In this document: piece by piece, positions 23,816 to 36,003 of the stretch
How the letters are laid out: every line of letters starts with the position of its first letter
Position numbering within the stretch: the first letter of the stretch is position 1
Assembly: GCA_028554795.2 (NCBI GenBank)
Contig: CM068824.1
Span: 163,054,130 to 163,118,129, forward strand
Source of the DNA: Sinohyriopsis cumingii
Lineage: Eukaryota; Mollusca; Bivalvia; Unionida; Unionidae
Direction: 5' to 3'
DNA length: 64,000 bases
Made by a program: the position numbers and the translations under genes
The notes under the pieces: generated by a model
Database searches by the model: none
What the model saw: only the letters and a program-made list of their open reading frames with translations
Told to the model about the DNA's origin: nothing

Positions 23816-25658
23816 CTATATGTCATGTTCTGATCTCCACTGAGCATGGTTTGCTTTCAAAAGATCCAAGTTTTATACTGACATCAGATAATGTAGACAA
23901 TATCCATGCTTTGGATGAGGATATTAAAGAATTTTAAAAGAATTTATGGTAAACTTTCATTTCACGTATTTGGCAACACAGAAACAAAATGAGCATTCAG
24001 ATCAGAAACCAGTCCTCTTAGCAGCCTATTTAACAATCCTCTTAGCAGCCTGTTTAACAATCCTCTTAACAGCCTGTTTAACAATCCTCTTAGCAGCTGC
24101 TAATGTGCTGTACGATTATGGAATTGGATTCGTGAAATAAAAGCATACAGACTTTTTTATTCAGAAATTAAACCAGGGGAATAAATCAGGAATTAGGGTA
24201 TTCAAAAATGTAACCCCAGACAAATTTTTTGAAAGTAAAGAAGGTAGATAAGGGAAATGCCTATCATTGTCACGAACAAAGATTTCAGTGTTATGGATAC
24301 AAAGTGACAAATGTTTTGTAATATTATCATTGTCGTGGATGCAGGAAAGCAACTATTGATTTGAAATATTGTCAACCTCTTTCAAAACCAATTTATCAAG
24401 ATACAGAATTTACTTGAAATTAGTTTTAGGACAACAGGGAATTCAATTGCTTGATTTCAGCTTAATCAAGATCAAGGTGTTCTGAAAATTCACAAACCTG
24501 TGGAAATCTGGATTGTACCATTCCAAGTTCTGCCTGATTGTCCCATCAGTTTAGACTGTTCATGTGATATTGAGCATATTGACAAATGGATGGATTATTA
24601 TTTATACCCATTGATTTTGTAACAGTTTTCATATGCTAAGAATGCAAATGGTTTTGGGGAAAAATTCAGTAAAGTTGAACCTCCTAGAAACTGTATTCTG
24701 GTAACAGCAGATTTGGATAGTTTTTATGCTTAGAACAAGAAGTAAAGTCATGGTTTGGCTGTTTGGTCATGCTCGATAGTCCAGATTCAAATAAAAGTAA
24801 GGAAAGTATAGACTTTTTAGTTGTAACAGTATACAAGGGAACTAAATTTGCATAGGGAAATAATCTGGGTATATTTCAGGGAACTACATTCAACAGTTGC
24901 TGATTAATTGGTTCATTACAGTGATGTCGATTTTAAGAAGAAATATATTTTATTTAAGAACATGGGGTACAGCCATGTCTTCAAAGTAAAATTCATAGGC
25001 ACAATTTTAAAATAGCATATTTACCAGCAATTCTGACATTTCACAACATAAAACTGGTGATGCAAAACTAGTAGCTTATGGTCATCCAGTGTTTTTAAGA
25101 AAAACAGATGAATGGTGATGCTATGCAAAAAATTACAGAAAACTTCAATTACCACAATACTAGAAAACCTGCAATATCAACTACCATATATACAAACAAA
25201 ATAAAACATTGATTATTTGCTTGTACAAAATATTACAGTGTTTCACTGAATTTTGATTTTCTACATTGTACATGTCTCTATAATTGAAGCTAATTTTCTG
25301 ATCATGATATCAACACAGAAGACTTACAGAAATCTGAAACAAACACAACTAAATATGATCTTGTTCAATTTAAATTATCTTTGTAAAGTAATAAAAGGTA
25401 AGTAGGAAAGACTGAGAGATAAGAGGAATGTATTATTACACCATGTTGTTACTGAGTGCCACAATAGCAATATGTAATGTTCTTTTTATACAGAAATTCC
25501 AGACTAGTCCAGCAGGATGAAAGACTCATCTTGGTCCTATCTAAGGCATTCTTTAGTTCAAGCCTGTGTAATTTATTGTTGATCAACAATCGCTGTTAGG
25601 ATAATAAACATTGTTCACCTGCTGGCACAGGTGTGAAGAGAATCCAGGTCAGCATTTT
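23816..25658. other. Intronic stretch with little structure
   Basis: Besides the 25-bp minisatellite at 24010, the sequence is AT-rich and shows no transposon or coding motif I recognise. The region 24360-25100 reads like decayed coding sequence in places (many short frames), but no motif could be named. Confidence 0.4.
24010..24097 (+). repeat. Minisatellite, about 25-bp unit, 3-4 copies
   Basis: The unit is CCTCTTAGCAGCCTGTTTAA then CAATC. The copies are nearly identical. Confidence 0.85.
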
Positions 25659-25666
25659 ATCTATAT

Positions 25667-25844
25667 CAGGGTGCACACACACACACACACACACCTGTGT
25701 TCTGTCCAGCCCTCAGAGCAAATTAAAACAACACAGAAATCTAGCCGGTGAACAGTAATTATTTTAAAGAAATTAGTGTTTGCAGCCTTCGAGTGGTCAA
25801 GGAAAATGCAATCTGGCCCTTGGCCAAAAGGTTGTGCACCCCTG
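25667..25844. mobile_element. hAT-type MITE with a (CA)n microsatellite at its left end
   Basis: Its ends are inverted repeats: left CAGGGTGCACAC, right (reverse complement) CAGGGGTGCACAACCTTTTG. They are flanked by ATCTATAT (25659-25666) and ATCTATTT (25845-25852), a 7 of 8 match and the 8-bp duplication size of hAT elements. A (CA)n run at 25672-25694 has grown from the left terminal repeat. It is 178 bp with no coding capacity. Confidence 0.7.
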
Positions 25845-26900
25845 ATCTATTTCAATTCCCTTTGACACTTGTGTTGTTCTCAAGATCACACATAAAATGA
25901 CTGACCACCACACTTGTATTATCATTCTGTCTTGGATAGGTGTGAAGTTTGAACATAATATTTGTTTATGAGTTTGAGTATTTTGTTGAAGGATATTAAT
26001 ACTTTTGTCTGCTTTTCTGACAAAATGTTAATATTTACTTAGTTACTCCTACATACACAGTCCAATAAATGATAATGTCAGACCAATAGAGTGATGCACC
26101 TAGAATAGTATAAAGCCATAAAACAATATAAAATTATTTAAGTTTTTTGACAGAAAAGAATATTTTTCCAGAATAATTAAAAGGTATAAACTAAAGATAA
26201 AGAAGTGAAAACTAAGAAGAAGAAAAAAATGACCATGTTTTGAAAGGGTTCTGTTATTTGTGAATAAGGCATACAAATTTGTGTCTCCGTGTATATTTCT
26301 TATTAGAAGTGACAGTGATAAAAGAAATCACACTCAGCCTGCAAAGAATTTAAAAGAAGTTTTCCTGTGGCTGGATTTTTAAGGCTGCTGACTGCTTTCC
26401 AATACACACTCACCCCAAGGAGAAAATTCCTTTGCTGGGCTTAATATGTTGTCTTAAATCTCATATTTCTTTGCTGGTGTTTTTTTTTCTTCTACCACTT
26501 GTTTTGGGATTTCGACATGAACAAAATATATGTGCTGCCATTAAATATTCCTAATAATAATGCAATGACAATTAAACAATACAAAAAGTCCAAATACTAA
26601 CTCAAGTTTTTCAGACAAAATCATGTTTTGGTCGATCTCTATTATTTATCTCTCCTCCACCAAATGTCGCTGATTTTTATTCAAAGAATTGAATAGTTGT
26701 CATGGACCAACCTGGATCCCTTTATTACTTATAGCACCTCATAAAACTTCTGCATTTTGCCTTAAACTCTCTAGATTACAGTAATAACCAGTCAATTAAC
26801 ATTTTGTATTGTACACCCGTTAACATTCTAAATCATGTCTAAGCCACACATCATTGCACCAGTATAACATTTCTGGTCCCAGTAGACTGTTTCCCACTGT

Positions 26901-27132
26901 TGTTGTTGTTGTTGTTGTAGGGTTTGGTGCCACTTTTCAGCACACGATAGACTGTACATAGCGGCCAGTATTAATGGTGGAGGAAGAACCCGGAAAGAAC
27001 CACCGACCCACGAGAAGCTACTGGCAAGCTTTCTCACCTACCCACATAGACTTGAACCCATGTAGACAGAGGTGAGATGGCAGTGATCCATAACGGAGGG
27101 CGCTTTAGACCACTTGACCACTCGGGGACCCA
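26901..27132 (-). mobile_element. Family-1 SINE, minus orientation, with target duplication
   Basis: The copy runs from (TTG)n at its 3' end, through GGTGGAGGAAGAACCCGG, to the head (TTTAGACCACTTGACCACTC). An 11-bp duplication TTTCCCACTGT flanks it (26890-26900, 27133-27143). It lies about 260 bp upstream of the kinesin exon at 27401. Confidence 0.85.
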
Positions 27133-27370
27133 TTTCCCACTGTAATATGTGGATAGAATATGTAAAAATTCCATTTTTTTTTATCAATTTGTACAAAATC
27201 TTTTATTTTTCAAAATTGGTGGATTTCAGCTATAAAATGGTACGTGTGGCAGATGGCCTTTAAAATGGTACTTTGTCCTGTTGCTGGTAGAATCACATGA
27301 TTGATATAGTGAGACTAGTTGGAGTTTCAGATTGAATACACTAACACTTTTAGGATATGAGAATTACTGA

Positions 27371-27469
<99 letters not shown>

Positions 27470-28240
27470 TAGGTGTTTTTTATTCATGTCTGCAAAGCTA
27501 GGCACAGGCATGATAGAGTTATGTCCCTTACATTAAGCTTTTATTGGTACAATGCTCATGCCTAGAAATTTAGTAAATTGTTATGTTTAATGAAATACAT
27601 ATTTTATATTTTCCTGATGCCAGTATAACTGATTTTTATTCAGATCTCTAGTTTTTCATTTCGCAAATATTTTTTCAGGGACAGTATAAACTTATTAATT
27701 TGAAATATATTAATTTTATACTTGCAGTCTGACAAAATTACAGTTCAGGTTTCATACAAATAATAATTGCAAACTCTCAAAAAATGAAAAATAAAATTTG
27801 AAGCTTTTGTAAAATCAAATTTATGTTCACGTATGCAATGGGGACCATGCTATTTTTGAGCAGAACACTGCTGCATCCATGTGAATGCAGAATTTGCTAG
27901 GTTATTATTTTTTTTTAAAGTATCAGTGTTTGATGTTATTCATTGATGGTACTGTATTAATTCCACACTTTGATTAGGTTTCCCTTTTGCATTTGCATAT
28001 GTAAATAAATCTATATCTGACATAATTACAAACCCATCCCAATTGCACAGGTTATCATTTAAGACTTATTACATCCAAAAGTTGAAATCCTTCACTTTGC
28101 AAAGTCAAAAAATTGTCATACTATTGGTACAGAAAAAAAGAATGCTCAACAATCTAATTCTGAACCTATTTCAGACTTGTATTGTATATTGCGAGAGTTT
28201 TAGAAAGAAAATATCACAGTGAATTTGTATGCTTACACAG

Positions 28241-28380
28241 AGCCAAGAAAATCCAGAACAAGGCAGTGGTCAATGAGAGCCCAACTGAACGTCTCATCAG
28301 AGAGTTGAAGGAGGAGAATGCTAAATTGATGCAGCTTCTACAGAAACAACAAGGAATAAAGGGTGGTGGTGATACATCAG
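28241..28380 (+). CDS. Kinesin neck linker and coiled-coil exon
   Basis: The acceptor is GCTTACACAG. The first A completes the Arg codon, then come AKKIQNKAVVNESPTERLIR and ELKEENAKLMQLLQKQQG, followed by a Gly-rich end (IKGGGDTS). AK(K/Q)IxNxAVVNExP is the kinesin-3 neck linker, and the heptad-like LIREL..ENAKLMQLL is the neck coil. The exon ends with one base (G) of a split codon. The donor CAG|GTTGGT is poor at +3 to +6, so skipping of the site or intron retention is conceivable. If read through, the frame runs 31 more codons before a stop at 28476-28478. Confidence 0.93.
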
Positions 28381-28944
28381 GTTGGTTGTTACAACTTATT
28401 TGTCCACAGGTGGATTTACATTACTTCATTTGTGGATCTCAGTCAAACAAAAAGAAAAAATATAATATGGTCATTTAATACCCATACCCTTTGTATGCTT
28501 ATTATTTTATTCCTCCCATATTATTTCTCCACAAGTAAAGCAGGTTCTATGCAACAGTGAAATATGATAGTAATAACATTGGATTTAGTATAGATTTTGA
28601 TGGAAGAAAGTCCAGATTTTAAATTCAGATGTTTGTGTAGTATATTGAATCTTTTTTTCAATAGAATTCTGTTCAAACTGATGCCACTGATCCCATAAAG
28701 TGTTTTGTTAGAGGTCCAGGGTTCCACTATGCATGAAATATGAATTTGTCATTGTGGGTTACTATTCATTTTCATTGATTTTAAGGTTGTTACAAACCAC
28801 CAATTTTAAGGCGCAGTCAGCAGTCAATGATTAACATGTGAAGTCAGTCGGACCCCCTTTCAGAAGCGTATCTACAAATTTAAAAATGGTTATTTTGGCA
28901 GAACCTCAAAACACTATTCCATGAAAATGAATTTGCAATATTGT

Positions 28945-29168
28945 ATATACTCACCTTTAAGCCGAGTCCAAGTGAAAAACCTATATACCCTGATCTGCTG
29001 TTGCATACTGTGCTGGAAGATGGGCATCTGTTTTGTTCGCTGTGCCAATTACTCCTAAGAAACTGCATTGACCCAGATCTACTTTCACTTTTCACATTTT
29101 GCTGTGGTAGATCTGGATCTGTGCAGTTTGCTATTGGACTCAACTTACAAGCAAGTATATACAGTACT
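28945..29168 (+). repeat. Palindromic hairpin element, copy 2
   Basis: It starts TATACTCACCTTTAAGCCGA and ends GGACTCAACTTACAAGCAAG. Inside are CCTGATCTGCTGTTGCATAC and GACCCAGATCTACTTTCAC, with CAATTACTCCTAAGAAACTG in the centre. Confidence 0.75.
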
Positions 29169-29392
29169 TAATAAGGTAATCTCCCTCATGATCTCCATTT
29201 CAATCTGCAGACTTATCTTTATCTCTTTTTCTTCTATTATTTGATCATATCTTGTCACCATCTGTCAATAAAGAGTTTTAAATTTCTTTTATCTTTAGTA
29301 CTCAGAGAAATATCTCAAGTTTGCAATGCACAATAATTACATGAATAGTATTACCTGATAAATAATATACATGAAAACAGTTACCATCACAC

Positions 29393-29600
29393 TTGCTTAT
29401 AAGTCGAGTTAAACTGCAAACATCAAAGATCCTGATCTTCCGTAGCAAAATGCACATGCAGCTCAGAGTCTATGTAGTTTGTTCTGCTGATTACTCTTAA
29501 TAACTGCACAGATCCAAATCTGCTGACACATTATGCAATGGCAGATCTAGGACTGTGCGGTTTGCAGTTGGACTCGTCTTATAAGCAAGTATTTCATGGT
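29393..29600 (+). repeat. Palindromic hairpin element, copy 3
   Basis: The outer arms are ACTTGCTTATAAGTCGAGT and ACTCGTCTTATAAGCAAGT. The inner hairpin is near CAAATCTGCTGACACATTAT and GCAATGGCAGATCTAGG. The centre is TTTGTTCTGCTGATTACTC. It lies 225 bp after copy 2. Confidence 0.8.
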
Positions 29601-29607
29601 ATTAATA

Positions 29608-29702
29608 GTTGACTGGGGTGACCCTGTTACCAATTATGCTGGCTGCCATGTATAGCCTATCTTATGCTGAGAAATGATGTTAAACCCAAAATAACAGTAA
29701 CA
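29608..29702 (+). repeat. Family-1 SINE 3' fragment
   Basis: ATGCTGGCTGCCATGTATAG then CCTATCTTATGCTGAGAAAT and GTTAAACCCAAAATAACAG match the 3' third of the family-1 SINE. The tRNA-like head is missing. Confidence 0.7.
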
Positions 29703-30631
29703 CATAAGAACTGAATTTCATATTTTATAGCATTCATGAAGCCATAAAGCTTGAAAAATGATTGACACACTGTATGAACAGCCATAATGAAGCAAGGGCC
29801 ATTCATACATAGGGTGTAATTAATTTTCAAGTTTCATGACTTCATTAACCTATAAATGAAGTTCAATGCTTATAATTACAAATAGTTATAAAAGAAAAAA
29901 AATTAATTTTAAGAAATAACAAGTATATTTTCAAAATGTAGATATATTGTCAAAGTACACATGACGCATGTATTAATACATCAGTAGTTCCTTTCTGGTG
30001 CTGTGATCTAACAACATCTGGTTTTCTGTTTTGCATGATGCAGTTTTCACCAGTCCAAGTGCTTGATACAAAGGTTTTGTAAAAGTTTGTAATTGTAACT
30101 GTTTTCATCTGATGCAGATGTGGATAAAATCGTAAAGATGTGCCAGAAATAACTGTGACAGCAAAATGTAGTTGTAATAAATTGATGTTTAATGGCATAA
30201 TTTTTTGTACAACAATAGAGTAGTAGATCTTGGTATAATTGAGTAAATACAGTCTAGGATGCTAGAGAGATAACTGAGAATTAAATGAATATAGGTGCTG
30301 AATCAGACAGATAATCATTGTTAAAGCTTGGTGAAAACATGAATCTTGAATAAAAGATAGGTTAATCAGTAATCAATCATAGACTTCCTAGACATTATTT
30401 GACTGTTTACCTTCAATCTTGCAGTATTAGCTTCCATCTCAGTTTCTCAAGAGACTGTCAAGTAACACAACATCTGTCTCTATATATGCCAGTTCCATTT
30501 GATTGACTCTGTTTTGGCACTATCTCAACTGTAGACATAAATTTCTAAAAGATATAATGTCATTATACACATAAGCATTGTTAGCTGTTGCATTTAGTTT
30601 GTAACAAGTAGATGAAGCAAACTTGGCCAGC

Positions 30632-30791
30632 TTATAGTCATGCTGTAGCATAGAGATTTGGAATAGTCTGTTTATAGTCATGCTGTAGCATAGAAATTTG
30701 GAATAGTCTGTTTATAGTCATGCTGTAGCATAGAAATTTGGAATAGTCTGTTTATAGTCATGCTGTAGCATAGAGATTTGGAATAGTCTGT
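30632..30791 (+). repeat. Minisatellite, 40-bp unit, 4 copies
   Basis: The unit TTATAGTCATGCTGTAGCAT then AGAAATTTGGAATAGTCTGT is repeated four times with only A/G variation at one site and a T/C at the start. Confidence 0.95.
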
Positions 30792-31065
30792 GAATTTGTT
30801 ATTTTTCATGCAGTTTTCATTCATTTTTGGCTGTCATAAATTTGAATACTCTGCAAACAATTGTCCTGCTGGGCAAACAGTAGGACTTCTTCCCTATTCC
30901 AGGAATTTAGTTTAAACTGTATTTATTTGAGAAACTTTGTCAAATGCAATTACAAGCATATGCTTTTGGGGATTCATTGAAAGCATAAGCTTATTAGTAA
31001 CATGAAAGAAAATATAACATCAAAGATCTTGATGCTGGTACAATGATTTTACAGAAAATATATAT

Positions 31066-31258
31066 ACACTTACATACAAAGCATAATAATGAATAAAAAC
31101 TAATTAACTGTCATACACTTACATACAAAGCATAATAATGAATAAAAACTAATTAACTGTCATACACTTACTTACAAAGCATAATAATGAATAAAAACTA
31201 ATTAACTGTCATACACTTACATACAAAGCATAATAATGAATAAAAACTAATTAACTGT
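31066..31258 (+). repeat. Minisatellite, 49-bp unit, about 4 copies
   Basis: The unit is TACACTTACATACAAAGCAT then AATAATGAATAAAAACTAAT and TAACTGTCA. The copies are almost identical. It abuts the LINE fragment at 31275. Confidence 0.95.
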
Positions 31259-31274
31259 GATTCAAAAGGTTGCG

Positions 31275-31680
31275 AGTTCAGTCAATTAATGAAATCTCTT
31301 AGTCATTCTAATGTAAGTTTGCACAGCGAAAAGTATTTGTGTGTTGTTTTCTACAGTTAACACACGGTTGCCAAATAATAATGTTTCAATCGTAGGAGCA
31401 AAAGGGAGTGTGTATAGGATTTGATCTATAAGATTTGAATATTTGGAACAGTCTAGAAGAAAGTGTTTTGCATTCTCAATTTTGCTGCAGTAGCAATATT
31501 TATTGCTAAATGCATGATTCATATATAAATCATAATTTAAGTTACTACAATTCGTTCTCAGCCTAGCATGCATGATCTTAGATATTCTATCACCAGTGCA
31601 GAGAAAAACTTGGTTTAGCGCAGAACAAATTGTATTGTAAATGTCTGTTCACCGATGTATTGTTGAATCACCCAGTGAAA
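31275..31680 (-). pseudogene. LINE 3' fragment: end of ORF2 with Cys/His motif
   Basis: The - strand frame includes ISKIMHARLRTNCSNLNYDL, then CYCSKIENAKHFLLDCSKY. C.C..E...HFLL.C is the zinc-binding-like motif near the C-terminus of many non-LTR reverse transcriptases. The fragment ends with a stop at 31286. No RT core remains upstream. A 49-bp tandem array abuts it at 31066-31258. Confidence 0.7.
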
Positions 31681-32163
31681 AATCTGACTGATTATTTGAA
31701 ATTATATCATGTTGAACAATGTAATTGTTTCTGTATTTATACACTCACTTATCAAAAACTTTTGATAAACTACATGGTAAAGATATAGAGGATAGTTTGA
31801 CACAATGGTTTTAGAGCCTTTCGTATGCACAGGCACTATGTTTGCTAGTTCCATCTATCTGGAAACACTGAAGTTTGCACTGAAATACCGAATAAGCAGC
31901 ATAGTGGATATTGAACTGGCTGCAATTTTTTTGCGGGAATTTAGGATGCAGCAAGTCAGGGCTGCATTGCTTTTGATGGATTTAAACCTATTAAGACAGT
32001 ATAAACATCATTGTTGGTTGTAAAAATCTCATCAAGAATGTTAAATATTGTAGAGCTAATTCATGGATCAGAGGTAAAGTTTGATTTGTATAGTTGAATG
32101 CTCACAAAATACATCATTTGAAAATCATTCCATGAATACTCAATGAACATTATCCTTCTGGAC

Positions 32164-32298
32164 AAACAGTATGTCCCCTTCTCTATTCAGAAACAGTATG
32201 TCCCCTTCTCTATTCACAAACAGTATGACCCCTTCTCTATTCACAAACAGTATGACCCATTCTCTATTCACAAATAGTATGACCCTTTCTCTATTCCA
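32164..32298 (+). repeat. Minisatellite, 27-bp unit, 5 copies
   Basis: The unit is AAACAGTATGACCCCTTCTC then TATTCAC. A single related unit occurs at about 30872 (AAACAGTAGGACTTCTTCCC). Confidence 0.9.
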
Positions 32299-35029
32299 TC
32301 AATTTAAGCATAGAGAAAAATATAACTTCTCTGAAAATCATGAAATTTGATGCTCATGAAAATTAATGAATTCACAGTAAGTTGTATAATGGTATATGCT
32401 AAATACTATGGTCACTTCATTTTATGAAAGTATGGTTTCAACATAAATATCTTGACCAGTATGTTTCATATAGATATTTTCCCTTTTCATTGCTACTGCA
32501 TATACCTGTATACATGACTTGTTCAATTGCTGATAGCATAGTCTGCAGATCTACCATCACATAATTTCAGTTTGCTTGAAATTTTAAGTACAACATATAG
32601 TGTATACTAATCATTGTGCCAGTCCAGATTCTTCAAATGTGGTTTGCTTTTAACATGACATGGTTTGTACAACCTTGAAGAAAGAGTTTAATTTGAAAAC
32701 TTTTGAATTTCAAACATGTTTTGTTTCTTTAAAAGTCTTTGAGTTTGGCTAAAAACTTGAATAAAATTTGTATAACTCTTTAAATTAATTATTAAAAAAA
32801 AGACTGTAGTTTCCAAATGTAATAAATGAATAAAGAAAATGGGATAGAACTGGGTGAATCAAAAGACACATAACAAGGGTAGAGCAGCATTCCTTAGTTG
32901 TTACATTGTTAATTGTTTTTCTACAACTGTTGTGTCTGTTTATATATGAGTATAGTAACAGATAAAGTTCAATTTCTATAAGAAAAAAATTCCTTGAAAA
33001 CTTGTAGAAATCTTTGAAAACTCCTTGAAAGGTTCTTGAAAAAAATTCTCCAGGGTTGTATGAGTCGTACAGTAACATATATAGCATTTGATTATAATAG
33101 TCATGTATTTGAATGTGGATGTGCATTTCTGTTGTTGTAGGTAAGTTTTGTTATTGCAAAAATTTGTTGAAAACATTTTTAATTGTAACACATTTTATGC
33201 TGTAATTCTCACAGATGAAGAAAAATTGGGTAAGCGAATTGTTGGTGCTGTAATTTTATACATGTACTGGTAATATGTTTGTTATAATTGTCACTTCAAG
33301 TGAAATGCACCAAACAGTGACAAATGGCTGGGAAATATTCAGCTTGTCTCTTCCAGGGCAATATTGTCAGGACAACCTATGTTAAACAAATCACTGGTAT
33401 GGACAAAATAGTCTTTTAATTTATCAGTCTTTGATATTTTTTATTTGTTGAAACTTGTGATAGGCAATGGTTTTCCAGAAATTGGAAAAAGAAGGAATGC
33501 ATCTATACCTCAAATATGTAATGCCAGAAGCATGATACTCTGTGTATTAAAAACAGATTATTGTTGTATGAATATGTTATTCACATATCTGAATTCATGT
33601 ATTTTGTATAAAAGTTATAAAATCCTGCATTTTACATCTATCTTAAACAATATATTGTTAGACAATTCAAGGATTCAATACTGCACAGTTATGTTTATAG
33701 AGTACTATTTCATTAAAACATAATTGATAGACAATTCCACTATTTTATACCATACCTGGCAGCTCTCAAACTGGGAGAAAATGACTCCCAATATTTGGGG
33801 TTGTTCCACGCCTACCTCCTGATTCATAATATTTCCCAAGTTTTGCAGAGAACTATGGATTATTACATTATGTCTGTCAATTTTAATTTTTCCTAAAAAA
33901 AATCATACATGAATACATATATCTTATGCAAATCACTGAAGCCACATTCAATTTTATCACCACCTGAATATTGTTGTGATGAAATAATTATTATCACATT
34001 ACAAAGAATTTTTTCTTCATTAAATAGAATGTTAAGTTTAAGCATTAATCGCATCAGTTTAGGATTTTTTAAACCTCACAACAATACCAGAATCAGAAAA
34101 TAAACCACAACAAAATATAAACTGCAACAATAAAATTGTTAACAATTTCAATCCCAAGAATGATCACTGTGAATGCTGTAGCATCTCCATTCCCACCAAA
34201 GAAACTTACACGAGGAACACCTGGCATTATTGTACCATATATATATATAAACATTAATTACCATCATTTAATTAAAAGAAGGAATGAAGAAACTTACCAT
34301 GCAGCTTACATGCATTGAAAAATCTAATTAGGAATAAATATGTTATTTAGTAAACAATGTTAAATGCCTTTCAAGTTGAGAAAAAGGAAATAAGGTCAGA
34401 TATAAAACATGGGAAAAATAGATGTCACATGTATGGTAGCTTGAGACTGTGTATTTACAAATAGGGCATCGTTTATTAGTCAATCAATTGCTGGTGCTTA
34501 CATGACTGTAGAAGATGGTTTCTTTGAATTATGTCGGAGGGTCAGTCCTTTTCACAAGATAATTGCAATGATTAGGATTAACTGTTAATTAGTCACACTG
34601 GCTTTCTTGCTTTCTTACTTAAGACTAACCTTTAGCTATTGGGCAGTTTTGCCACAGCTGACCAGAATATGAAAGAAGGGCACATCTTGGTGGAAAATAA
34701 GGCAGGCACATCACAAGGAGAAAAAGCACATCCTTTGAGAATTTCACATGCATTGGACTGTAAGATCGATCAATATTTAGTGAAAATGAGGCTCAAAAAT
34801 GCAGTGAAAAACCTCACGATTCTAGGTCCCAATCTCCCAATTTTTTATATTCAACATCCCTATTTGGCTTCTGAAAAGTTGACCGATATGTTATTCTGAA
34901 ACAGTTTTGTGTATAGAGAACTCCTTCATCATAACCTGACTCCAATTTAATGTGATAATGTGATCATCATGCCATAGACCTGCATTTAAAAATTTAAAAT
35001 AAGCAAGTAGCTTTCTTCTGAATATAGCT
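32299..35029. other. Intronic stretch, unique AT-rich
   Basis: The only candidate feature is the 15-nt microexon at 33215. A TATA repeat (ATATATATATA) occurs near 34241. No transposon motif was recognised. Confidence 0.5.
33215..33229 (+). CDS. Possible 15-nt microexon (DEEKL) in the kinesin linker
   Basis: TGTAATTCTCACAG is followed by ATGAAGAAAAATTGG and the donor GTAAGC. The length is a multiple of three. Inserted after the single-base overhang of the exon ending at 28380, it reads Asp-Glu-Glu-Lys-Leu and then rejoins the exon at 39791 with a Glu codon, so both splice phases fit with or without it. The acidic and basic residues suit the linker before the coiled coil. A 15-nt match to splice sites can arise by chance, so this is a candidate only. 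Confidence 0.4.
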
Positions 35030-35110
35030 AAAGAAGCCCAGCTGGTAGAGCATTGGACATGTAATCCAAGGGTCATGGGTTTGATACCCACCCTGGCAAG
35101 CTGTGTCATT
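35030..35110 (+). repeat. tRNA-like sequence, likely SINE head
   Basis: CCCAGCTGGTAGAGC resembles an A box, and GGGTTTGATACCC a B box. Between them a stem TTGGA/TCCAA encloses CATGTAA, so the nominal anticodon would be TGT (Thr). The acceptor stem does not pair well and the D stem is mismatched, so this is better read as a tRNA-derived repeat head than a tRNA gene. Confidence 0.5.
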
Positions 35111-35377
35111 TGCCTTAGTGTGTCCTAGTTAATATTTTGTTTGATCTCAAGTTCTGCTTCATCAAACAGTTGCTTATTAGATATGCATGTCTTGAACATA
35201 TCTAATGATTTCTTAGCGGAGATTTCCAATTGAGCCTATTTAGTCACAAGCCTGAAAGCAGTTGCCATTTTCAAACTGTTTGCTTGCATGATGTACCAAC
35301 AATAATGAAAGTTAGTTAGCCATTTGAGATTCATCTCCATTAAACAGAAGTACATGTAGACTGCAAGTACTATATCT

Positions 35378-35577
35378 ATTCACCTGTAAGTTGAGTCCAC
35401 TGCAAATGATAGACCCTGATCTGACATTGCATAATGTGACTACAGATCAGGTCTGTGTTGTTTGTTCTACTGGTTACTCCTAGCACATTGGATAGACCCA
35501 GATCTGCCAACACATTATGCAACAGCAGATCTGGGCCTGTACAGTTTGCAGTTGAACTTGACTTCTAAGTGAGTATA
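35378..35577 (+). repeat. Palindromic hairpin element, copy 4
   Basis: It starts ATTCACCTGTAAGTTGAGTC and ends GAACTTGACTTCTAAGTGAG. Two inner hairpins are seen: AGACCCTGATCTG with CAGATCAGGTCT, and AGACCCAGATCTGCC with CAGCAGATCTGGGCCT. Confidence 0.8.
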
Positions 35578-35701
35578 GGCGATACATATGGCTGATATGC
35601 TACTAAGGCTTATATCTATCAGTAATGTAGGCCTGACGGTGGTCTGTTAATAGTGTCATAAGTAACCTTTCTCATCAGCATACTGATATAGTGATTTAGA
35701 C

Positions 35702-36003
35702 TTTAAATATAGCTTTAATAATTTTTCAGTCATACTGCTATGATATCTGCAGTTTGGCAGTTTATAGTGATATCTAGCACTGGGGCATCATGCCCCTGAT
35801 AATTTAGCATCATGCCCCACTCAGTCAAATTATCCTGACATCAGGCTGACAAGTCCTAACACTAACCTCTTAATGCTGAGAGCCAAGTGAGGCAGCTGCT
35901 AGTACCATTTTTATAAGTCTTTGGTATGACTCAGCTAGGGTTCGAACCTGTGACCTCCCACATCTGAGGCAAATGCTCTAACCATTTAGGCCACCAGAGC
36001 AGT
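35702..36003 (-). mobile_element. tRNA-derived SINE, family 2, minus orientation
   Basis: In reverse it reads from the head (CTGGTGGCCTAAATGGTTAG, B box GGTTCGAACC) through GTCAGGATAATTTGAC to a 3' end with CAGATATCATAGCAGTATGA and TTAAAGCTATATT. It matches the copy at 43721-44018 over its whole length. Confidence 0.8.

Noticed and set aside
30632..32298. CRISPR-like regular repeats
   Set aside because: The units are head-to-tail minisatellites with no unique spacers, in an animal intron.
35030..35098. Functional tRNA-Thr gene
   Set aside because: The D stem and acceptor stem do not pair properly and the B box is GGGTTTGATACCC in a repeat-like context, so a SINE head is more likely.
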